DNA of 57,693 nt from CAVPCY01 sp963702525 (GTDB lineage: Bacteria; Actinomycetota; Coriobacteriia; Anaerosomatales; PHET01). Made by a program: the position numbers and the translations under genes. The notes under the pieces are model-generated. The model did not search any database. It was not told the origin of the DNA and worked only from the letters and a program-made list of their open reading frames with translations. Positions within the stretch are counted from its first letter, which is position 1. Each line of letters begins with the position of its first letter. This document shows positions 41,270 to 48,494 of this stretch, piece after piece. The stretch spans positions 1 through 57,693 of the forward strand of contig CAVPCY010000026.1 of assembly GCA_963702525.1 (NCBI GenBank), read 5' to 3'.

Positions 41270-41914
41270 GTGCGCGGTATCGGCTCATGGATCGCCGGAG
41301 TGGCACTCGCGGTCATTGCCGTGGGGCTGGGCGTCGCGCTCCTGTCAACCTCACCGTTCACGCGCTCTCTCGCCGTGCGTTACTCGATGGGCGGGCAGGC
41401 GGTCGGCCTCTCGCCGCAGGACACCCTCGACCTGGTCGAGCGCGTGAGGGTCTTCGTGGTGCGCGGCGACGGAGAGCTCCCCGTGCTCGTTGCCGGACAG
41501 CCGGGCTTCGACGTTGCGTCCATCGCGCACCTCGAAGACGTGCGCAGCGTGCTGAACTCGGCGCGCGTAGCTACCCTTCTGCTGGTCATCGGCGTCGGAC
41601 TGTGGATAGCGGCGACTGTCCGGCTGGGAGAGCGGACGCGTGTGGGCGTCGCGCTGAAGGTGGGTGCGGCGGTCTCGGCGGTCCTCGTGCTGCTGGCCGC
41701 AGTTGCGGCCGCCCTCGACTTCTCGGCGTTCTTCACCGCGTTCCACGGCGTGTTCTTCGAAGCCGGCACCTGGACATTCCCCTACGACTCGCTGTTGATC
41801 CGCCTGTTTCCGGAGTCCTTCTGGGTCGATGCCGGAATGGGGTGGGCGGCGCTCGTGCTCACGATCGCGGGTGCGTACTGGATCGTGGGGTGGCGGCTGG
41901 CTCAGGAGCAGTAG
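41270..41914 (+). CDS. DUF1461/TIGR01906 membrane protein, Lit-like
   Basis: A 214-residue protein with four helices. It belongs to TIGR01906/DUF1461, the family of lipoprotein intramolecular transacylase (Lit), which moves an acyl chain to the N-terminal amine of lipoprotein cysteines. Two histidines are placed as in Lit: IAHLEDV (H87) and FHGVFF (H159), with the TWTFPYDSLLIRLFPESFW block. Family members in actinobacteria are not all proven transacylases. GTG 41270 follows the GGDEF stop by five bases, so the two are cotranscribed. Confidence 0.75.
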   Translation: MRGIGSWIAGVALAVIAVGLGVALLSTSPFTRSLAVRYSMGGQAVGLSPQDTLDLVERVRVFVVRGDGELPVLVAGQPGFDVASIAHLEDVRSVLNSARVATLLLVIGVGLWIAATVRLGERTRVGVALKVGAAVSAVLVLLAAVAAALDFSAFFTAFHGVFFEAGTWTFPYDSLLIRLFPESFWVDAGMGWAALVLTIAGAYWIVGWRLAQEQ

Positions 41915-42060
41915 TCCCTCCAGGGAGTGACAAACGCGACAGCCAATGGGAGACTTTCGGGTGAAGCGAGCGATGACGCTTGTCTGCGGGGGAGAAACGA
42001 CCGCAGCCGCTCGGCATCATTGGGCACGTATCGGTCGGCACGAACGAGGAGGTATAGCGC

Positions 42061-42207
42061 ATGGCAGCCAAGGAAGGTTACTGCGTCAAGTGCAAGGCCA
42101 AGAAGGAAATGAAGGAGCCCGAGGCTATCACGATGAAGAACGGTCGCCCGGCCACGAAGGGCACGTGCCCTGACTGCGGGACGAAGATCTTCAAGATCGG
42201 CGGCTAG
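42061..42207 (+). CDS. DUF5679 zinc-ribbon protein
   Basis: A 48-residue protein with two CxxC knuckles, GYCVKCKAKKEM and GTCPDCGTKIFKI, the DUF5679 zinc ribbon of actinobacteria. It is lysine-rich (PEAITMKNGRPATKG) and could bind nucleic acid; no function is known. ATG 42061 has GGAGG upstream (GAACGAGGAGG). It is too short for many gene finders. A terminator follows. Confidence 0.75.
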   Translation: MAAKEGYCVKCKAKKEMKEPEAITMKNGRPATKGTCPDCGTKIFKIGG

Positions 42208-42231
42208 CCGCATCTCCTTTTCATATGTGAC

Positions 42232-42260
42232 GACGCCGTCGGCAGCGCGCCGGCGGCGTC
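42232..42260 (+). terminator. terminator after the zinc-ribbon gene
   Basis: GACGCCG (42232-42238) pairs with CGGCGTC (42254-42260), enclosing an inner CGGC/GCCG pairing, then TTCGCGTTTC. About 25 bases after the stop. Confidence 0.6.
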
Positions 42261-42343
42261 TTCGCGTTTCGGGGCGCGTTTCGGGCGGATTTCGGGTCTG
42301 AGTCCTCGGCGTGATCGGTGGCACGACGCTGTGGGCCCCTGTA

Positions 42344-42373
42344 TTGACACTGCCGTTTGGGCAGGCGTAGCGT
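42344..42373 (+). promoter_or_regulatory. promoter of the potassium-uptake operon
   Basis: A consensus TTGACA (42344-42349) with TAGCGT (42368-42373) 18 bases on. The spacer contains the inverted repeat CTGCC-GTTTG-GGCAG (42350-42364), a possible operator. The first TrkA start is 50 bases downstream. Confidence 0.6.
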
Positions 42374-42422
42374 GCTCGGAGTGCTCGCGAGGGCACACGG
42401 CGAAGCGGAGGGCGCGGCTCAC

Positions 42423-43064
42423 ATGAACGTAATCGTGGTCGGCTGCGGACGCGTGGGCTCACAGCTGGCGAACCTGCTCTCTGTGGACGGTCACAACGTG
42501 ACCGTCATCGACAAGGAAGAGAACTCGTTCCGGCGCCTCGGAACCACCTTCAACGGCATCACGATCCGAGGGCTTGGCTTCGACGAGGACGTGCTCGAGG
42601 AGGGCGGGATCCGCGAGTGCGACTCGTTCGCGGCGGTGACCGATCTGGACAACACCAACCTCATGGCGGCCGAGGTCGCCCGCAAGATCTTCAACGTCCC
42701 GCACGTGGTCGCTCGCCTCTACAACCCCCAGCGCGAACGCACCTACCAGCAGCTCGACCTGGACTACGTGTGCGGCACCACGCTCGTGGCCGAGCGCCTG
42801 CTCGACAAGGTGCAGGCGGGGCACGGCCACCATGTCGACTCGTTCGGTGACGTCGAGATCGTGGTGTTCAAGCTGCGCGACGACGCCGCCGGCAAGCACG
42901 TTGGCGACATGTTCGTGGAGGCGCAGGTGCTCCCCGCCATCATCGCCCGCGGGAACCGCACGTTCATACCGACCCTGGACACCGAGCTTCTGGTGGGCGA
43001 CATCATGCGAGTCGCCGTCAAGAACGAAGCCGTGCACAAGCTCGCCCGATTCATGGAGGAGTGA
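42423..43064 (+). CDS. trkA: TrkA/KtrA-type K+ uptake regulatory subunit (first)
   Basis: A 213-residue protein with an RCK_N Rossmann domain (GCGRVGSQL motif; acidic residue in VTVIDKEE at strand 2 end, for NAD(H) or ATP) and an RCK_C domain at the C-terminus (AQVLPAIIARGNRTFIP). It gates the TrkH/KtrB channel subunit. ATG 42423 begins the Rossmann strand. Its stop is 2 bases before the next gene. Having two half-size TrkA proteins in one operon mirrors the two RCK halves of the enterobacterial TrkA. Confidence 0.85.
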   Translation: MNVIVVGCGRVGSQLANLLSVDGHNVTVIDKEENSFRRLGTTFNGITIRGLGFDEDVLEEGGIRECDSFAAVTDLDNTNLMAAEVARKIFNVPHVVARLYNPQRERTYQQLDLDYVCGTTLVAERLLDKVQAGHGHHVDSFGDVEIVVFKLRDDAAGKHVGDMFVEAQVLPAIIARGNRTFIPTLDTELLVGDIMRVAVKNEAVHKLARFMEE

Positions 43065-43066
43065 GC

Positions 43067-43735
43067 ATGTACATCGTCGTGAACGGGGGCGGCAAGGTCG
43101 CCTCGTATCTCGCGCGCACGTTGCTCGAAGCCGGACACGACGTCGCTTTGATCGAGAAGCGTGACGACGTCGTGGACAAGCTCGCCGAAGAGCTCCCGGG
43201 CAGCGCCCTGATCATCATGGGCGACGGATGCGACGCCTCGTACCAGGAAGACGCGGGTGTCTCGCGCGCGGACGTCTTCGTCGCCGCCACCGGAGATGAC
43301 GACGACAATCTGGTGGCGTGCCAGCTCGCCAAGGTCGCTTTCGGCGTGCCGCGGGCGGTCTCCCGGGTCAACAATCCGAAGAACGAACACATCTTCAACG
43401 CCTTGGGGATCGAGGCCATATCGTCGACCACGATCATCAGTCGCATGATCGAGGAAGAGGCGACGGTGGGCGACATCCACACGCTGACCACGCTTCGCAA
43501 GGGCAACATGGCTATCGTCGAGATCGAGCTGCCCACCGATCGCTGTGTCGTGTGCGACAAGCCGGTCTCGACCCTCACTCTCCCGCCCAAGTGCGTGCTC
43601 GTAGCGGTGATCCGCGAGGATGAGTCGGTTGAGACCGTGAACGGCGAGACAACGCTGGGGCCGGGGGACACGGTGATCGCGTTCACCAGTGTCGAGTCCG
43701 AGCGGGCGCTCAAGAAGGTACTGACGGGGGCGTAG
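43067..43735 (+). CDS. trkA: TrkA/KtrA-type K+ uptake regulatory subunit (second)
   Basis: A 222-residue RCK protein. The nucleotide motif is GGGKVASYLA, with VALIEKRDD ending strand 2 and GDGCDASYQEDAG in the loop; RCK_C covers the last 75 residues, with CVVCDKPVSTLTLPPKC containing three cysteines, and VNGETTLGPGDTVIAFTS as the typical end. It is the partner of the preceding TrkA. ATG 43067 has GGAGGAGTGAG upstream. The cysteines could make it redox-sensitive, which is an inference. Confidence 0.85.
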   Translation: MYIVVNGGGKVASYLARTLLEAGHDVALIEKRDDVVDKLAEELPGSALIIMGDGCDASYQEDAGVSRADVFVAATGDDDDNLVACQLAKVAFGVPRAVSRVNNPKNEHIFNALGIEAISSTTIISRMIEEEATVGDIHTLTTLRKGNMAIVEIELPTDRCVVCDKPVSTLTLPPKCVLVAVIREDESVETVNGETTLGPGDTVIAFTSVESERALKKVLTGA

Positions 43736-43738
43736 CCG

Positions 43739-43900
43739 ATGGCCAAAGGCAAGTGGCAGCGTGCTGAGGGCTACCCGAGCCTCATCGCGCGAGAGTATTG
43801 GGGGAAGTACGCCGCCGGGATGGCCACCGAGGCGCTCTTCATCCTCGGCCTCACACTTGTCGGGTTCCTGCTGGCTGTCGTGGCGTTGGTGATCTGGTAG
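43739..43900 (+). CDS. 53-residue membrane peptide between trkA and trkH
   Basis: ATG 43739 to TAG 43900 encodes MAKGKWQRAEGYPSLI, then AREYWGKYAAGMATEAL and a single helix FILGLTLVGFLLAVVALVIW. It starts three bases after the second trkA stop (GTAGCCGATGG) and its stop overlaps the trkH GTG by one base (TAGTG), so it is tightly coupled to both. A basic, aromatic N-terminus plus one helix is the shape of small subunits of K+ transporters such as KdpF. No family known to me. I consider it a real gene because of the perfect operon spacing and membrane-like codon pattern. Confidence 0.65.
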   Translation: MAKGKWQRAEGYPSLIAREYWGKYAAGMATEALFILGLTLVGFLLAVVALVIW

Positions 43901-45402
43901 TGATCGTCCGTCCGCGCAAAGAGGACCACCTCGTCATCGGCAAGTACACCGGCAAGGTGCTCGTAGGCGTGGGACTCCTGATGATCATCCCGCTGGTGAC
44001 GTCGCTCGTCTTCGCCGAGTGGGACACCGCCGTGGACTTCGTGGTCTCGATGATGGCGTGTTTCATCTTCGGCTACGGCACGCAGTTCCTGTGTCGCACC
44101 GAGAAGGACCTCGCGTGGAGCCACGGCCTGGTCGTGGCCTCCGGGTCGTGGATCTGGGCGACGGCGCTGGGAGCACTGCCGCACTACCTGTCGGGACACG
44201 AGGGCAGCTACCTCGACGCGATGTTCGACGTGATGAGCGGCTACACGACCACGGGCCTGTACCTCATCCAGGACCTCGACCACATCAGCTACGGGCTCAA
44301 CATGTGGCGCCACCTGCTCACCTATGCAGGCGGTCAGGGCATCGTGGTCATCGCGATCACGTTCCTGTTCAAGGGCACCGCCGGTGCATACAAGGTCTAC
44401 GTGGGCGAGGGCAAGGACGAGCGGCTGCTCCCCAACGTCGTGCAGACGGCGCGGGCGATCTGGCTCGTGTCGCTTGCCTACCTGGTGGTGGGGACGCTCG
44501 CGCTCTGGGCCACCTCGATCTGGCTGGGCCAGGACATCGTGCGCGGCTTCCTGCATTCGCTATGGGTGTTCATGGGCGCGTGGTCCACGGGAGGATTCGC
44601 TCCCCAGTCCTACAACACCATGTACTACCACGCGCTGCCTTACGAGATCATCTGCATCGTCATCATGATCGCGGGCTCCTTCAACTTCGCACTGCACTGG
44701 GCGGTGTGGACCGGCAAGAGGCGCGAGATCATCCGCAACATCGAGACCTTGAGCTTCGCGACCACTCTGACCCTGACTGTGATGGTCGCAACGTTCTGGC
44801 TCGCCAAGGCCGGTGTGTACCCGGATGCGATGGCGTTGTTCCGCAAGTCGTTCTACCAGCTCGCATCGGGACATACGACCACAGGATTCTCGACCATCTA
44901 CTCGCGGGCCTTCGTCACTCAGTGGGGCTCGATCGGTCTGCTCGCAACGACCATCGCGATGGCGATCGGTGCCTCCGCCGCGTCGACGGCCGGCGGCATC
45001 AAGGGCATACGCATGGGAATCATGTTCAAGTCGCTCGTTGCCGACATACGCAAGATGGTCGCTCCCGAGTCGGCCATCGTGCGCGAGCGCTACCACCACA
45101 TCCGCGACAACTGGCTCGACGACGGCGTGATCAAGACCGTCATGACCATCACTATCGCCTACCTCACGATGTACTTCGTCGGCGCGTTCGTGGGCGCGTA
45201 CTACGGCTACGATTTCACGCAGGCGCTCTTCGAGTCGGTCTCGGCAGGGTCGAACACAGGACTGTCGTGCGGCGTGACGAGCCCCTCGATGCCCGACCTG
45301 ATGAAGGTCGTGATGTTCTTCTGCATGTGGCTCGGCCGACTCGAGTTCATGAGCGTGTTCGCGCTTCTCGGCTACGGCATCTCGATCGTAAGGGGGCGGT
45401 AG
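43900..45402 (+). CDS. trkH: TrkH/KtrB potassium transporter subunit
   Basis: A 500-residue channel-like transporter with four M1-P-M2 repeats. The four selectivity-filter loops are SGYTTTGL, AWSTGGFA, SGHTTTGFS and SAGSNTGLS, each with the conserved glycine, and M2 of the third repeat shows AIGASAASTAGGIKG. It lets K+ through the membrane with TrkA binding from the inside. Start GTG 43900 overlaps the stop of the small peptide. The end is RLEFMSVFALL, standard for TrkH. The next gene starts three bases after its stop. Confidence 0.9.
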   Translation: MIVRPRKEDHLVIGKYTGKVLVGVGLLMIIPLVTSLVFAEWDTAVDFVVSMMACFIFGYGTQFLCRTEKDLAWSHGLVVASGSWIWATALGALPHYLSGHEGSYLDAMFDVMSGYTTTGLYLIQDLDHISYGLNMWRHLLTYAGGQGIVVIAITFLFKGTAGAYKVYVGEGKDERLLPNVVQTARAIWLVSLAYLVVGTLALWATSIWLGQDIVRGFLHSLWVFMGAWSTGGFAPQSYNTMYYHALPYEIICIVIMIAGSFNFALHWAVWTGKRREIIRNIETLSFATTLTLTVMVATFWLAKAGVYPDAMALFRKSFYQLASGHTTTGFSTIYSRAFVTQWGSIGLLATTIAMAIGASAASTAGGIKGIRMGIMFKSLVADIRKMVAPESAIVRERYHHIRDNWLDDGVIKTVMTITIAYLTMYFVGAFVGAYYGYDFTQALFESVSAGSNTGLSCGVTSPSMPDLMKVVMFFCMWLGRLEFMSVFALLGYGISIVRGR

Positions 45403-45404
45403 CC

Positions 45405-45996
45405 GTGAAGCGTACGCGCGAGCGCATTGCGGCTGCGGCCCTTGCAGCGATGGTGGTCACGGCGCTGGCGCTGCCGTCGGTGGCACTCGCGTTCGAGAGC
45501 CCCAACGACCCGTCGAGCGCCGAGCTGGTCGAGCAGCCCAAGAAGTACGACGGCACCGAGATCACCTTCGAGGGCGAGGCGATCGGCGAGCGCATGGTGC
45601 GAGGCGCCGATGCCTGGATCCACCTCAACGACGACGCCTACATGTACAAGAACGTCGAAGAGGGCGCGCCGCTGGGCGGATACAACTCCGGCATGCCGGT
45701 CTGGCTGCCCGCCGATCTCGCCGAGAAGATCTCGACGTTCGGCACCTACAAGCACGAGGGCGACATCGTGAAGGTGACCGGGGTCTTCAACGCCGCGTGC
45801 GCGCAGCACGGAGGCGACATGGACATCCATGCGACCGCGCTCGAGACGAGCGTTCCCGGGCCGAGATGCCGCCGATCCCATCAAGCCCGGCAAACTCGTG
45901 GCGGCACTCGTGCTGACGCTGGCGGCAGCTGGCCTGTGGTACTCCGACCGCCGGCTCTCTCACCGTGAGCGCAGGGGGATGGCGCGGCGGGCCTAG
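45405..45996 (+). pseudogene. exported OB-fold-like protein with C-terminal anchor, frameshifted
   Basis: GTG 45405 starts a signal peptide (RIAAAALAAMVVTALALPSV), then an OB-like domain: YDGTEITFEGEAIGERMVRG, AWIHLNDDAYMYKN, GDIVKVTGVFNAAC and DMDIHATALE. One surplus G in the CCCGGG at 45855-45860 shifts the frame; corrected, it reads VPGRDAADPIKPGKLVA, a helix (ALVLTLAAAGLWYSD) and RRLSHRERRGMARR. The total is 592 bases (one over). The fold recalls nucleic-acid-binding OB or CcmE-like proteins; no role can be assigned. It is the last gene of the potassium operon. Confidence 0.65.
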
Positions 45997-46009
45997 GGCC
46001 CCGGAGCCG

Positions 46010-46038
46010 TTGCCCGCGGTGTGCCGCTGGGCTAAACT
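46010..46038 (+). promoter_or_regulatory. promoter of tRNA-Gly
   Basis: TTGCCC (46010-46015) and TAAACT (46033-46038) with a 17-base spacer; the tRNA begins 11 bases after the -10 box. Confidence 0.6.
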
Positions 46039-46048
46039 TCATCGTCGC

Positions 46049-46123
46049 GCGGGTGTAGTTCAATGGTAGAGCATCAGCTTCCCAAGCTGAAAGTTGCGGG
46101 TTCGAGTCCCGTCACCCGCTCCA
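46049..46123 (+). tRNA. tRNA-Gly (anticodon CCC)
   Basis: A full cloverleaf: acceptor GCGGGTG / CACCCGC, D loop with AATGGTAGA, anticodon stem TCAGC / GCTGA with loop TTCCCAA (anticodon CCC, reads GGG), T arm GCGGGTTCGAGTCCCGT and encoded CCA (46121-46123). It has its own promoter. The tRNA lies between the potassium operon and the M23 gene; no attachment-site duplication or integrase is seen beside it. Confidence 0.95.
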
Positions 46124-46168
46124 CGTCACAGATGCGGTCGCCGGATCGACGAGATCGGCGGCCGCTCC

Positions 46169-46217
46169 TTGCTTTCAGACGCACCGGGCGGGTATAGTAC
46201 GAACATACGTTCGTACT
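46169..46217 (+). promoter_or_regulatory. promoter with LexA (SOS) box for the M23 gene
   Basis: TTGCTT (46169-46174) and TATAGT (46193-46198), 18 bases apart, form a good promoter. Overlapping its -10 box and the start point is CGAACATACGTTCG (46200-46213), which fits the Gram-positive/actinobacterial LexA consensus CGAAC-N4-GTTCG, within a longer palindrome AGTACGAAC...GTTCGTACT (46196-46217). LexA bound here would block transcription. The M23 start is 57 bases downstream. Confidence 0.7.
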
Positions 46218-46273
46218 CGTGCGTATCCGCCCCTCGCTTCCCGCTCACCGCCGCATATGCGGAGGTGTCTCAC

Positions 46274-47350
46274 ATGATGTGGCGACGGGTGTTGTGCGCA
46301 CTACTGGTTCTTGCAGGCTGTGCGGCGGTGCCGGGCACCGCGATCGCGCTCTCTTCTTCGGCGGTCAGCCTTGGGTTCGGCGAGTCGTACGCGGCACCCG
46401 ACGGCTCCTCATGCATACACCGCGGGATCGACGTCGCGCTGGGTTCGGGCGCGCGCGTCGAGGCGCCGCTCGACGGCACGGTGCGCTTCGCCGGACGTGT
46501 GCCGGGACCGCACGGGGGCAGCGTTCTGGCGGTGACGATCGAGACCGAGCGAGGTGCCGTCTCGCTGCTGCCGCTGTCCGAGCTCTCCGCCGGCAGGGGG
46601 GACGAGCTCGAACGTGGCGAGGCGGTGGGCCTGCTCGCCGACTCGGGCGACCCGTCCTCGGCCGGCTCGCATCTTCACGTGGGCCTTCGCCGAGGCGATC
46701 TCTACGTCGACCCCTCGGTGTTGCTGGAAGCCGCAGCGCCGGCTCCTGCACCCGTCTCTCCGGCGCCCGGCCCGGCGTCGCCGCCACCGGCAGAGCCGGT
46801 CCAGCGCGGGGCTGAAGGGGTCGAGCTCCCCGGCACGGCGGGAGCCGAAACGCACGCGGCCGCAGGCGCGGCAGCGAGCGCGCAGGCCCCGGAGCCGGTG
46901 TCCGAGGCAGGCGCCGGCGTCACCGCGCCGTCCGCTGCCACGGGTGAGCTGGCCCAGGGCGTCACGCTCTCCCCGGCACCCGGGACGGCGGTTCGCGTGG
47001 CTGCCGGCGCTCTGCCGGTGTCCGGCTCGCCGTTGCTCGCCGCCACCGCCGACGTCTCGCCCTCGACCCGACTGCTCTCGCTTGCCGAGACGGCCCTCGG
47101 TCGGCTGGCTGGCTGGGTGAGAGCTGCCGGACCGCTTGGCTTCGCAGGCATCGCCGCGGCGTTCGCAGCGAGCATGCTCCTTCTCGGCAGGCGGGCCCTT
47201 GAGGCCCGAATCGCATCGAATCCGCCCGTGTCAGACCGGTTGGGGAAGCTGTTGCAGCAGCTGCGGGCCGGTGATACACTACGCGGGCTCACATCCTGCC
47301 CCGGGCCGCTGCCTTCACAGTCCCGGGGCCGTCTAGCCCAGAGGAGGTGA
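46274..47350 (+). CDS. M23-type peptidoglycan endopeptidase-like exported protein
   Basis: A 358-residue exported protein. The N-terminus has a signal sequence with a lipobox-like LAGC; the peptidase domain (about residues 33-155) shows HRGIDV (zinc H and D) and GSHLHVGL (HxH), the LytM/M23 zinc set, so it can be active. It is followed by a ~130-residue proline/alanine-rich segment, then one helix (GFAGIAAAFAASMLLLGRRA) and a basic tail. The last ~25 codons run through the rpsF promoter and leader to 47350. ATG 46274 has GGAGG. The LexA box upstream implies damage induction, as for cell-division inhibitors of other actinobacteria. Confidence 0.8.
   Translation: MMWRRVLCALLVLAGCAAVPGTAIALSSSAVSLGFGESYAAPDGSSCIHRGIDVALGSGARVEAPLDGTVRFAGRVPGPHGGSVLAVTIETERGAVSLLPLSELSAGRGDELERGEAVGLLADSGDPSSAGSHLHVGLRRGDLYVDPSVLLEAAAPAPAPVSPAPGPASPPPAEPVQRGAEGVELPGTAGAETHAAAGAAASAQAPEPVSEAGAGVTAPSAATGELAQGVTLSPAPGTAVRVAAGALPVSGSPLLAATADVSPSTRLLSLAETALGRLAGWVRAAGPLGFAGIAAAFAASMLLLGRRALEARIASNPPVSDRLGKLLQQLRAGDTLRGLTSCPGPLPSQSRGRLAQRR
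47252..47280 (+). promoter_or_regulatory. promoter of the rpsF operon
   Basis: TTGCAG (47252-47257) and TACACT (47275-47280), 17 bases apart, inside the 3' end of the M23 frame. Transcription would start near 47287, just before the S6:S18 leader hairpin. Confidence 0.6.
47299..47328 (+). promoter_or_regulatory. S6:S18-binding leader hairpin (ribosomal protein autoregulation)
   Basis: CCCCGGG pairs with CCCGGGG; on the 5' side a CCG bulge (47306-47308) opposite a single T, then CTG / CAG closing a CCTTCA loop. This is the structure of the widespread rpsF leader, where the S6:S18 protein complex recognises the CCG bulge and lowers translation. It lies 27 bases before the rpsF GTG. Both target genes, rpsF and rpsR, are in the operon. 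Confidence 0.72.
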
Positions 47351-47354
47351 CAAA

Positions 47355-47648
47355 GTGAAGGCTTACGAAGTGCTGCTTCTACTCAACCCCTCCCTCGACG
47401 AGGAATCTCGTGCTGCCGTCTTGGACAAAGTCCAGGGCCTCATCACCGCAGACGGGGGCGTGGTGGACAACTTCGATTCCTGGGGCAAGCGCAAGCTCGC
47501 CTTTGAGATCGACAAGCTGACCGAGGGCGACTACGCGCTCGTCGACTTCCACGCCACTCCGGATTCCATTGCCGAGTTGGACCGCGTGCTGCACATCACA
47601 GACCCCGTGGTCCGCTACATGATCGTCAACCGCGAAGACCGGGACTAG
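47355..47648 (+). CDS. rpsF: 30S ribosomal protein S6
   Basis: A 97-residue S6 of normal length: KAYEVLLLLNPSLDEESRAA, SWGKRKLAFEIDKLTEGDYA, and the end DPVVRYMIVNRED. S6 binds S18 and helix 22-23 of 16S rRNA in the platform. GTG 47355 follows an AGGAGG site. First gene of rpsF-ssb-rpsR-rplI, with a promoter and an autoregulatory leader upstream. Confidence 0.95.
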   Translation: MKAYEVLLLLNPSLDEESRAAVLDKVQGLITADGGVVDNFDSWGKRKLAFEIDKLTEGDYALVDFHATPDSIAELDRVLHITDPVVRYMIVNREDRD

Positions 47649-47718
47649 CCCACGCGGTTGCGAGACGGCGGATCCGGGCAGAAGTCCGAATCCGTGAACG
47701 TAAGAAGGTGGTTTTGAG

Positions 47719-48141
47719 ATGAGCATCAATCGAGTTGTCGTCACAGGTAATCTCACCCGCGACCCGGAGCTGAGCGCGACTGCGGGCGGCATGTCCATCC
47801 TCAAGATGGGTATCGCCGTCAACGACCGCCGTAAGAACCAGCAGACGGGCGAGTGGGAGGATTCTCCCAACTTCTTCGACGTGGTCGTCTTCGGCACCCG
47901 CGGGGAGTCGCTTTCGCGGTTCCTCTCCAAGGGCTCGAAGGTCGCGATCGAAGGCAAGCTCCGCTGGCACTCGTGGGAGACCCCCGAGGGCGACAAGCGC
48001 AGCAAGGTCGAGATCATCGCCGATGACATCGAGTTCATGTCGTCCCGAGGCGAGGGTGGCGGCGGAGGTGGCGGCGGCAACTACAACGCCCCGGCCCCCA
48101 GCACCAAGCCCGAAACGTTCGAGGACGACATCCCGTTCTAG
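47719..48141 (+). CDS. ssb: single-stranded DNA-binding protein
   Basis: A 140-residue SSB: OB fold (NRVVVTGNLTRDPELSATAG, VVVFGTRGESLSRFLSKGSK, KVEIIADDIEFM), a glycine-rich linker and the acidic protein-interaction tip EDDIPF. It protects single-stranded DNA and recruits repair and replication proteins. ATG 47719 has an AAGGTGG site. It lies between rpsF and rpsR, the usual place. Confidence 0.95.
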   Translation: MSINRVVVTGNLTRDPELSATAGGMSILKMGIAVNDRRKNQQTGEWEDSPNFFDVVVFGTRGESLSRFLSKGSKVAIEGKLRWHSWETPEGDKRSKVEIIADDIEFMSSRGEGGGGGGGGNYNAPAPSTKPETFEDDIPF

Positions 48142-48213
48142 GCGAACCACCGGCGCCACGACGGCGCTCACTGACACCCGCGAGAAGAATCGCGGAAGGA
48201 GGGTCAAGACAAT

Positions 48214-48471
48214 ATGTCCGACTATGGTCGCAAGCCACGGCGCAAGTACTGCCAGTTCTGCAAGGACCACACCGACTACATCGACTACAAGGACACGCAG
48301 ATGCTGCGCAAGTTCATGACCGACCGCGGCAAGATCAAGCCGCGCCGCGTCACCGGCAACTGCGCACAGCACCAGCACAAGCTGGCCATCGCCGTTAAGC
48401 GCGGTCGCGAGATGGCGCTCGTGCCCTACACCGTCCCGGTCGTCAGCGGTCGCGTTGGCAGAGGCCGCTAG
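48214..48471 (+). CDS. rpsR: 30S ribosomal protein S18 (cysteine-containing form)
   Basis: An 85-residue S18 with the zinc-binding-type residues YCQFCKDH and NCAQHQHK, YKDTQMLRKFMTDRGKIKPR, the family core. The C+ form depends on zinc. ATG 48214 has GGAAGGAGGG. It partners S6 in the platform and in binding the leader. Confidence 0.95.
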   Translation: MSDYGRKPRRKYCQFCKDHTDYIDYKDTQMLRKFMTDRGKIKPRRVTGNCAQHQHKLAIAVKRGREMALVPYTVPVVSGRVGRGR

Positions 48472-48494
48472 ATACCGCCTACGGAGGAATAGCT

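Noticed and set aside
46049..46123. tRNA-Gly as integration site of a genomic island
   Set aside because: No integrase gene, no duplicated 3' end of the tRNA and no change in gene type beside it within the window.
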